NCBI GenBank assembly: GCA_031283785.1
Contig: JAITBC010000238.1
Location: 1 to 8,094, forward strand
Source: Tannerella sp.
GTDB taxonomy: Bacteria > Bacteroidota > Bacteroidia > Bacteroidales > Tannerellaceae
Direction of reading: 5' to 3'
DNA: 8,094 bases
Notes under the pieces: generated by a model
What the model was told of the DNA's origin: nothing
Databases searched by the model: none
The model's input: only the letters and a program-made list of their open reading frames with translations
Program-made: the position numbers and the translations under genes
In this document: piece by piece, positions 1 to 5,800 of the stretch
Position numbering within the stretch: the stretch's first letter is position 1
Layout: the number at the start of each line of letters is the position of its first letter

Positions 1-346
1 AAAAACACAGGAGGACAAATCGGTCATCTGACCTGCATATCAGAATCTTAACAACAGTGGCATTATCCGTTTAAAATTAATAGATATACAATATTTTATC
101 ACACATTTTCGGCTCCTTAACCTGACGGCTACGATATGGAGACTACGTCGAGCGGGAAATATTAACCGAAATATAACCGCAAAACCGGCGAAATAAAGAA
201 CCGCGGTGTAGTCGGATAAAAACACATTACGTTCGGGATAAAACATTAAAGTTTTAAATACTAACAACTTCTACTCAGACAAAGTGACAAACAGGAAACA
301 GTGGAATGATTCGTCCAGTTTTCAATGTATCAGCGACTTGTGCGAC
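1..346. other. AT-rich intergenic stretch, no supported gene
   Basis: I see no credible coding sequence here. Forward frame 1 is open from the left edge to a TAA at 49-51, so the last 16 codons of an upstream gene are possible, but nothing identifies them. A reverse-strand open frame at 40-267 has no recognisable domain. Small dyads are present: GGTCA-TC-TGACC at 22-33 and the 8-bp palindrome ACCGCGGT at 200-207. No consensus Bacteroidota promoter was found in this part on the forward strand. Confidence 0.6.
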
Positions 347-386
347 AAATATCGAAATAGTGCTATAAATATCGAAATAGTGCTAT
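347..386 (+). repeat. Perfect 20-bp tandem duplication just upstream of a promoter
   Basis: Two identical 20-bp units, 347-366 and 367-386, lie head to tail. Each contains ATCGAAATAG followed by TGCTAT, and each includes the small dyad ATAG-TG-CTAT. The second copy ends 6 nt before the putative -33 TTTG at 393. Direct repeats about two helical turns apart next to a -33 element are a common arrangement for activator binding sites, so this is a candidate operator for an unseen PUL regulator. That role is inference; a recent slippage duplication with no function is the alternative. Confidence 0.85.
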
Positions 387-392
387 TGATTT

Positions 393-426
393 TTTGTACC
401 AAAATAAAAAATAAGGTATACCTTTG
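393..426 (+). promoter_or_regulatory. Bacteroidota-type promoter (TTTG-N22-TACCTTTG)
   Basis: TTTG at 393-396 is followed after 22 nt by TACCTTTG at 419-426, an exact match to the Bacteroidota -7 consensus TAnnTTTG with the -33 TTTG. The spacing is at the long end of the accepted range. Transcription would start near 431-434 and run rightward into the hairpin at 513-533 and the CA repeat, over 600 nt before the GH28-like gene. It could therefore serve a long-leader PUL transcript or a short separate RNA. The 20-bp tandem repeat immediately upstream supports a regulated promoter. Confidence 0.6.
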
Positions 427-512
427 TGTGATTTTTATTAAAAAACATTGTGTAACTAAAAGCGATTATGTGCAAAGATTTTTTATACAGAGCCTCAATT
501 TTTTTCGGAAAT

Positions 513-545
513 AAAGCAGTTTTTAACTGCTTTGGCATGATTTTT
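513..545 (+). terminator. Hairpin with delayed T-run; possible terminator or attenuator
   Basis: AAAGCAGTT (513-521) and AACTGCTTT (525-533) form a perfect 9-bp stem around a TTT loop. The stem ends in TTT, and a further TTTTT run lies at 541-545 after seven bases, so the U-tract is interrupted. It sits about 80 nt downstream of the start site predicted from the promoter at 393-426. It could be a weak intrinsic terminator or attenuator, or the 3' end of a roughly 110-nt RNA. The broken U-tract keeps confidence low. Confidence 0.4.
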
Positions 546-596
<51 letters not shown>

Positions 597-746
597 CAAT
601 ATACCAAAAACTTTCTAGACTGTCACATATCCTCAACAGATTATTTATATGTTCGATTGTTCGTTCTGCGCTGTTATTGCATACCGGTAATATTTGCGTC
701 GGCAACTATTTTATTTTCGGAACAAATCCATGCAACCGGCACAAAT

Positions 747-825
747 CAGCCGGAACTGTCGGGACAGACTGTTGTTCGGAACATCAGTCAGCCGGAACCG
801 TCGGGACAGACTGTCGTCCGGAACA
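747..825 (+). repeat. 37-bp imperfect direct repeat, period 42 bp
   Basis: Copies at 747-783 and 789-825 both start CAGCCGGAAC and end CGGAACA. They differ at three positions, all T in copy 1 and C in copy 2. Each contains the dyad CTGTC-GG-GACAG, and copy 2 also has GACAG-A-CTGTC. The 42-bp period preserves reading frame, but no frame through it gives a recognisable protein. The second copy ends 11 nt before the EF-P-like fragment. Function unknown; it may be a duplication within decaying DNA. Confidence 0.85.
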
Positions 826-835
826 GCAGACGTCG

Positions 836-941
836 AAACCGGCCATTCTGGAAACCGGATTGGAAACAAAAGTACCTCTGTTTATCAGTCAGGGCAAAAA
901 AATCAAGGTTGATACCCGTAGCAGAATATTACGGGAGTGCG
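836..941 (+). pseudogene. Fragment resembling the C-terminal domain of elongation factor P
   Basis: Forward translation from 836 gives KPAILETG, then KVPLFISQG, then KIKVDTRS. This closely follows the EF-P domain III signature (KPA-x(4)-G, VPLF-x(2)-G, IKVDTR-x-GEY). After codon 920-922 the expected GEYxG continuation is out of register: EYYG appears at 924-935 in the next frame, as if two bases had been lost. Upstream sequence does not convincingly match EF-P domains I or II, and no intact ORF of EF-P length (about 188 residues) is present. The best reading is a decayed 3' remnant of an efp copy. The match covers only about 30 residues and was made by eye from knowledge of the family, so chance similarity is unlikely but possible. 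Confidence 0.55.
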
Positions 942-1008
942 ATAGCCGTAAACAAAAAACAGTTTGTGATGATAATTCCCGCAAAGAATATAAAGATAAA
1001 CTTTTGTC

Positions 1009-1037
1009 TTTGTGGAAAATATTTATAGTTAATTTTT
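1009..1037 (+). promoter_or_regulatory. Weak promoter candidate for the GH28-like gene
   Basis: TTTG at 1009-1012 is followed after 17 nt by TAATTTTT at 1030-1037, which matches TAnnTTTG at all positions but the last. This would put the start site close to 1044 and give a very short leader before the ATG at 1057. The area is nearly all A/T, including the palindrome ATTTTTA-TT-TAAAAAT at 1032-1047, so chance matches are easy. No Shine-Dalgarno sequence is visible before the ATG. Confidence 0.25.
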
Positions 1038-1056
1038 ATTTAAAAATCTATTATGT

Positions 1057-2409
1057 ATGAGAACAGTTAGTTTTATACTTTTATTATTTAGTGTTTTATC
1101 TCTGTCTGCCAGAGATAAGTTTCCCCAACTGACCGGCGACGGTGTTGCCGACGATACGGAAGCCATTCAGGCATTGCTGGATTCCAAAGCAAAAACAGTT
1201 TATTTGCCTGAACCCAAGGTATGTTACCTGGTAAGCAGGGCGCTGCGGATTTATTCCGATCAGACGCTGAAATTGGACCCGAATACCGTAATCCGGCTTG
1301 CCGACAACGCGATGGATTACCTACTGATTAACTCCGACCGTGAAAACGGCAACAAAAATATCAGTATTATCGGCGGGATATGGGACGGGAACAATATCCA
1401 TCAAACCTGTCCTTACCATCAGGGAGACCGCAGTGAAGGCGGATTGAAAAAGTACATGGGAAACGTGATTTTCCTGATGAACGTCGAAAATCTTCGAATC
1501 GAGGGTCTGACCATCAAAGACCCGGAATCTTTCGGCGTACACCTGGCGAAAGTACGCATATTCACTGTCAAAGATATTGTTTTTGATTACAATCTGGAAT
1601 TAATCAACGAAGACGGTATCCACATCAAGGGACCGAGCAGCGATGGATTTATTCAAAATCTTAAAGGCGACACCAACGATGACATGGTGGCGCTTAATGC
1701 CGACGACCAGCCGATGTTTGAAGCTTCCCGCGGTCCGATAACCGATATACGTATCGACGGACTCTGGGCGCCAAACGGATTTACTGCCGTCAGACTTCTT
1801 TCGGGTGGCAGTCCTGTCAAACGTGTACATATTTCCAATATTTACGGTTCGTTCAGGGTCAATATTATTTCGTTTACACATTTCGGACTGCACGTCGGCG
1901 AACCGCGTTTATTCGAGGATATTACTATCGACAATGTTTACGCGGCACGACAGATGGAACCCAATCTAAACCCGCAGCCCAACTGGGTAATGACGCCAAA
2001 AGGAGTGGAACATGAACAGGATAGGCATACTGCCGAAGAAATCGCATCCGGACAGTACATGTGGTGGGAAAATAGTCGCAAGGAAAATGCCTTTATGTTG
2101 ATTCAAGATGGAGTAACAGTCGAAAATCTGAGTGTATCGAATGTGGCGCGGCACGAATGGCTGTCGGAAACGCAACCAACGTTCACTGTCGGAAAAGATG
2201 CAACAGTACGGAATTTTAAACTGCGTGATATCGAACATCAAAACCATACGGACAAACCGCTGTCCTTAATCCTCAACAACGGAACAATTGAACATCTGTT
2301 TCTGGATGCGGTTGTAATTCGTGATAAAAACGGAAAAGACAAGATTCAGCCGGTTACCGGAAACGGAACTGTAGTCAAAATGCACGGAGATTTTGTAATT
2401 GAAGAATAA
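1057..2409 (+). CDS. Secreted GH28-like right-handed beta-helix protein
   Basis: This 450-residue protein starts with a hydrophobic signal peptide (about residues 1-18, before ARDKFP) and so is exported. GDGVADDTEAIQALL (27-41) is the N-terminal signature of the pectate-lyase/GH28 beta-helix superfamily. NEDGIHIKG (184-192) and NDDMVALNADD (207-217) correspond to the GH28 NTD and DD motifs, leaving D186, D208 and D209 as candidate acids. The usual GHG histidine motif is not seen, and the RIK motif appears as VRLLSGG (245-251), keeping Arg246 but not the lysine. The fold is well supported; polygalacturonase activity is not. It may act on another pectic or rhamnose-containing glycan, or be non-catalytic. 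It lies 308 nt upstream of susC on the same strand, consistent with the same PUL. The ATG at 1057 is chosen because it begins directly with the signal peptide; there is no clear ribosome binding site. Confidence 0.85.
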   Translation: MRTVSFILLLFSVLSLSARDKFPQLTGDGVADDTEAIQALLDSKAKTVYLPEPKVCYLVSRALRIYSDQTLKLDPNTVIRLADNAMDYLLINSDRENGNKNISIIGGIWDGNNIHQTCPYHQGDRSEGGLKKYMGNVIFLMNVENLRIEGLTIKDPESFGVHLAKVRIFTVKDIVFDYNLELINEDGIHIKGPSSDGFIQNLKGDTNDDMVALNADDQPMFEASRGPITDIRIDGLWAPNGFTAVRLLSGGSPVKRVHISNIYGSFRVNIISFTHFGLHVGEPRLFEDITIDNVYAARQMEPNLNPQPNWVMTPKGVEHEQDRHTAEEIASGQYMWWENSRKENAFMLIQDGVTVENLSVSNVARHEWLSETQPTFTVGKDATVRNFKLRDIEHQNHTDKPLSLILNNGTIEHLFLDAVVIRDKNGKDKIQPVTGNGTVVKMHGDFVIEE

Positions 2410-2445
2410 AGAAATCATTCAGGAATACAAGACTTTCAGGAATTG

Positions 2446-2459
2446 TTTTTCCGGAAAAA
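2446..2459. other. Palindrome TTTTTCCGGAAAAA downstream of the GH28-like gene
   Basis: A perfect 14-bp palindrome lies 36 nt after the stop codon. As RNA it has almost no loop and only a CCGG core, and it is followed by A-rich rather than T-rich sequence, so it is not a standard intrinsic terminator in the forward direction. Read on the reverse strand it has the same sequence. It may assist 3' end formation or be a protein site. Confidence 0.35.
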
Positions 2460-2540
2460 AATAATTTTCAAGTATTAATCTTTAATTCTGTTAAAGCTAT
2501 GAAATATATGTACAATACCTCATGACAAAATGACGGCAAA

Positions 2541-2602
2541 AGTTCTTCGGAAGAACTGCGTATCGCAAATGTGGGATACGGTATCCCATTGTATCGGAAA
2601 TA
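2541..2602 (+). repeat. Two tandem 31-nt hairpin units with compensatory stem changes
   Basis: Unit 1 (2541-2571) begins with AGTTCTTC-G-GAAGAACT and unit 2 (2572-2602) with TGGGATAC-G-GTATCCCA, each a perfect 8+1+8 dyad. Each is followed by nearly the same linker, GTATCGCAAAT (2560-2570) or GTATCGGAAAT (2591-2601). Aligned at 31 nt, the CGG centre and linker are shared, while five of the eight stem pairs differ on both sides so pairing is kept. That pattern suggests selection on structure, as RNA hairpins or DNA cruciforms. Neither is followed by a T-run, so terminators are unlikely. Function unknown; the 31-nt period is also about three DNA turns. Confidence 0.7.
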
Positions 2603-2629
2603 TTATGAATAATAGAACCGAAGCTCCTT

Positions 2630-2656
2630 ACCTTTACAGATGTAAAAGGTCTTTTG
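2630..2656 (+). terminator. Terminator-like hairpin in the susC leader
   Basis: CCTTTAC (2631-2637) can pair with GTAAAAGG (2642-2649) with a one-base bulge and a four-base loop, and is followed directly by TCTTTTG (2650-2656). It lies about 60 nt before the susC start, so it could end transcripts from the GH28-like gene or act as an attenuator of susC. The left arm overlaps the TACCTTTA -7-like sequence, so the two readings compete. The stem is short and AU-rich and the T-tract is interrupted. Confidence 0.35.
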
Positions 2657-2717
2657 AAAAATCTATAACAGATAAATGAATCTAAAATTTAATAAAAATT
2701 TATAATAAATTAAGTAT

Positions 2718-5700
2718 ATGAATGATAAAATATTTGTAAAAAAGAATGCACTATGGAAAATGATAATTGCCGTATGTGTATTGTGTTGTACGTTTTCGCT
2801 GTACTCGCAAAAAACTGTCAGCGGTACAGTGACAGACGTAAATGATGAACCAATAGTTGGTGCAACTGTCTCCGTTAAAGGGACATCAAATGGAACAACT
2901 ACTGATACGAATGGAGCATATCGCCTGAATGTACAGGAAAATGCAATACTTGTGTTTTCGTATATAGGCTATGTTGCTCAAGAAGTAACCGTAACCAATC
3001 AAACCGAAATTTCGGTGAGATTACGGGAAGATTTACAGAACTTGGACGAAATAGTTGTTGTAGGCTACGGTACACAACGAAAGAGTACTCTGACCGGTTC
3101 GGTTTCGGCTATTAGTTCGGAACAACTCACTATTACCCCGATAGGTAATGTGACGAATGCACTTACCGGAAAGCTTCCCGGTCTGATTACCGTACAATCG
3201 TCAGGTATGCCGGGTTCGGATCATGCAATTTTAAATATCCGTGGTTTCGGATCACCATTAGTGATTGTCGATGGCATCGAAGCCAGTATGACAGATTTAG
3301 ACCCCAATCAGATAGAGACAGTTTCCATTTTGAAAGACGGAGCAGCATCTATTTATGGAGCGCGGGCAGGTAACGGAGTTTTGCTGGTAACTACTAAACG
3401 AGGCATACTTCAGAAGCCCTCGATTACGTTCAACACTTCTTTAACCTTGCAGGGCGTCACAAACCTGGCAAAGACCATAAGTTCGGGACAATGGGCACAA
3501 CTTCGCCGAGAAGAACATTTGAACGCCGGGCTACCGGAAGAAACTGCGCCTTTTACTGCAGAAGAAGTAGAAAAATATTTTGCAGGAAACGATCCGGCCT
3601 ATCCTTCTTCCGACTGGTACCATTTTGTATTCAAGGACTGGGCGCCGCAACAGAATCACAATATGTCTATTCGTGGTGGCAATGAAAAACTGAGATACCT
3701 CGGCTTTTTTGGTTACCAGAAACAGGAAACCATGATTAAAGAAAATGGAGGGGATTTCTCTCGTTATAATATGCAATCTAATGTTGATGCGGCGATTACT
3801 TCGAGAATTAACCTCTCCGTCGATTTATCTGCGGCATACGAAGACCGTAACTTTGCTCAACGAGTACCCCACGACTATTACTGGCAAGATTTGTATGGAA
3901 CTCAACCATGGTATCCGACCACGTTTCCCGATCCGACTAAATTACCGTCCGGAGGAATCGACGTGGGAAGTGTGGCTATGACCTCTAATATGAATATTAT
4001 CGGCTATGACCGCAAAAAATTCAGAGATTTGAGGGGGAGCATTACGCTGTCTTACGACTTGCCTTTCATCGAAGGTTTGAAAGCCAAAGCATTCGTAAAT
4101 TACAGAGACTGGGAAACACAAGGTAAAGAATTTGTGAGACCATACGAGTGGTACACCTACAATTGGGAAGCGGATGTTTATACGCGGGCAGGAGGCATAA
4201 GGTCGACAGCTGAAGCCAGTGAAAGTTTCGACCTCAACAAACAATTGACCCAGCAATATTCGCTGAACTATGACCATACATTTAATAATGTACATCATGT
4301 GACGGGATTAGTCATGCTTGAAAGCATAGACTATTCATATCATTACCTTTCGGCAGGACGCAGAGAATTTTTGACCCCCGCTATCGAAGAACTGTTTGCC
4401 GGCTCAACAGCCACCCAAACCAACTACGGCTCTGCACAGGAATGGGGACGGGCAAGTATGATAGGACGTATCAATTACAGTTACAAAGATAAATATCTGC
4501 TGGAAACTATTTTACGGGCGGATGCTTCAGCCAAGTTTCCTGAAGAGAAAAGATGGGGTTATTTTCCAAGCATTTCTCTCGGATGGGTCATTTCTCAGGA
4601 AGGATTCATGCAAAACGCAAGCATAATAGAGTTTTTGAAACTGCGAACCAGTTATGGGTCTTCGGGTAACGACGGGGTAGGAAATTTCCAGTATCTTGCC
4701 GGTTTTCAGATAGACGGAATGTATCAATGGGCCGATGAGTTTGTCAGTGGTCTGACCGCAACCGGTATGGCAAATCCGTTGCTGACATGGGAAAAGATGA
4801 GCGTATATAATGGCGGATTGGATTTTTCAATTTCGAACCGTATGATTTATGGTACGATAGATGTCTTTTATCGCAAGCGAGACGGTATCCCGACTACGCG
4901 CAACATTTCATTGCCCAGCACGTTCGGCGCTAGGTTGCCTACGGAAAATATCAACAGTCTGAACGATCGCGGATTCGAAATCTCTCTGGGAACAGCCAAA
5001 AGAGGAAAAGATTTCACGTACGACATTAGTGGAAATATTTCATGGTCGCGAGCTAAATGGGATCATTACGAAGAACCGGATTACGAAGACCCCGATCAAA
5101 AACGGCTGTATCAGAGATCCGGACAATGGACAGACCGAGTCATGGGATATGTTTCCGACGGAGTATTCACCAGTCAGGAAGAAATCGACGCTCTGACATA
5201 CGAATATACTTCGCTGGGAGGAGGAAACTCATTGCTTCGTCCGGGAGACGTAAAAATCAAGGATATAAACAACGACGGCAAACTGGACTGGAAAGACCAG
5301 CAGGAAATAGGAAAAGGAAATACACCGCACTGGTTTTACGGTTTGAATGCCAACATTACTTATAAAGGCTTTGACATTATAGCCATGTTTCAGGGCGCTT
5401 TCGGATATTCTACCACGATAGCAGGTTATTACGGCACTACAGATACGTACTACAAATTACGCTGGACGGAAACGAATAACCATAAGGATGTGTTGATAGC
5501 AAGGCCGGGAGGCGTCTCTCGCGGCGACGGCTCCGACTACGTACTGAGACCGACGTCTTATCTAAGGTTGAAAAATGCATCGTTGGGATATACCTTGCCC
5601 AAACAATGGACAAGCAAAGTCGGAATCGACAAACTACGCCTGTATATTTCAGGCACCAATTTGTTTACTTTAAGCACTTTGAGTAAATATTACATTGATC

Positions 5701-5789
5701 CGGAAGTGCCAAGTGGCCAGATACACAAGTATTATCCGCAGCAGCGCACAATCAGTTTCGGATTGAATATAAATTTTAATAATAAATAA
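2718..5789 (+). CDS. SusC-like TonB-dependent outer-membrane glycan transporter
   Basis: At 1023 residues this is a full-length SusC/RagA family member. A signal peptide covers about residues 1-31 (hydrophobic IIAVCVLCCTF, then SLYSQ). A carboxypeptidase-regulatory-like domain follows (about 33-103, VSGTVTD...EPIVGATVSVKG). DEIVVVGYGTQ (110-120) marks the TonB-box region, then comes the plug domain (about 120-228) ending in the family signature SIYGARAGNGVLLVTTKRG. The rest is the beta-barrel, finishing FGLNINF near the C-terminus. DINNDGKLDWKD (849-860) resembles a calcium-binding loop, a common element in this family. It would import oligosaccharides captured by SusD, powered by TonB-ExbBD. 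There is no N-terminal STN domain, so direct anti-sigma signalling is not expected. Its stop is 11 nt before susD, indicating an operon. The ATG at 2718 precedes a suitable signal peptide; the leader is AT-rich without a Shine-Dalgarno sequence. The substrate is not determined by sequence. Confidence 0.97.
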   Translation: MNDKIFVKKNALWKMIIAVCVLCCTFSLYSQKTVSGTVTDVNDEPIVGATVSVKGTSNGTTTDTNGAYRLNVQENAILVFSYIGYVAQEVTVTNQTEISVRLREDLQNLDEIVVVGYGTQRKSTLTGSVSAISSEQLTITPIGNVTNALTGKLPGLITVQSSGMPGSDHAILNIRGFGSPLVIVDGIEASMTDLDPNQIETVSILKDGAASIYGARAGNGVLLVTTKRGILQKPSITFNTSLTLQGVTNLAKTISSGQWAQLRREEHLNAGLPEETAPFTAEEVEKYFAGNDPAYPSSDWYHFVFKDWAPQQNHNMSIRGGNEKLRYLGFFGYQKQETMIKENGGDFSRYNMQSNVDAAITSRINLSVDLSAAYEDRNFAQRVPHDYYWQDLYGTQPWYPTTFPDPTKLPSGGIDVGSVAMTSNMNIIGYDRKKFRDLRGSITLSYDLPFIEGLKAKAFVNYRDWETQGKEFVRPYEWYTYNWEADVYTRAGGIRSTAEASESFDLNKQLTQQYSLNYDHTFNNVHHVTGLVMLESIDYSYHYLSAGRREFLTPAIEELFAGSTATQTNYGSAQEWGRASMIGRINYSYKDKYLLETILRADASAKFPEEKRWGYFPSISLGWVISQEGFMQNASIIEFLKLRTSYGSSGNDGVGNFQYLAGFQIDGMYQWADEFVSGLTATGMANPLLTWEKMSVYNGGLDFSISNRMIYGTIDVFYRKRDGIPTTRNISLPSTFGARLPTENINSLNDRGFEISLGTAKRGKDFTYDISGNISWSRAKWDHYEEPDYEDPDQKRLYQRSGQWTDRVMGYVSDGVFTSQEEIDALTYEYTSLGGGNSLLRPGDVKIKDINNDGKLDWKDQQEIGKGNTPHWFYGLNANITYKGFDIIAMFQGAFGYSTTIAGYYGTTDTYYKLRWTETNNHKDVLIARPGGVSRGDGSDYVLRPTSYLRLKNASLGYTLPKQWTSKVGIDKLRLYISGTNLFTLSTLSKYYIDPEVPSGQIHKYYPQQRTISFGLNINFNNK

Positions 5790-5800
5790 AATTAATTGAG

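Larger units (their letters stand above)
2410..2717 (+). other. Structured intergenic leader between the GH28-like gene and susC
   Basis: No gene is seen in these 308 nt. They hold a palindrome TTTTTCCGGAAAAA (2446-2459), an AT-rich dyad CTTTAA/TTAAAG (2480-2485, 2491-2496), two tandem hairpin units (2541-2602), a terminator-like hairpin (2630-2656) and a very AT-rich run of about 45 nt before the susC ATG. TTCAGGAAT also occurs twice (2418-2426 and 2435-2443). No full TTTG...TAnnTTTG promoter is present; the closest -7 match is TACCTTTA at 2629-2636, with only TATG at the -33 position. Length and structure suggest a regulated or processed junction rather than simple read-through. Confidence 0.6.

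Noticed and set aside
1..51. Possible last 16 codons of an upstream forward gene ending TAA at 49-51
   Set aside because: Too short to identify, and the other forward frames also run from the left edge for 9 to 24 codons before a stop.
40..267. Reverse-strand open frame of 75 codons with a hydrophobic middle
   Set aside because: No recognisable domain, no promoter or ribosome binding site seen, and AT-rich sequence with rare stops on one strand makes chance open frames likely.
347..386. Start of a CRISPR array
   Set aside because: Only two abutting 20-bp units with no spacers and no cas genes.
2499..2525. Eight-codon mini-ORF (ATG AAA TAT ATG ... TGA) as a leader peptide for susC
   Set aside because: No ribosome binding site, no diagnostic codon run and no clear link to the hairpins downstream; such short frames are common by chance.
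5262..5297. Calcium-loop-like DINNDGKLDWKD in SusC as a dockerin or novel domain
   Set aside because: A DxNxDG loop at this place is common in SusC-family barrels and does not show a separate domain.
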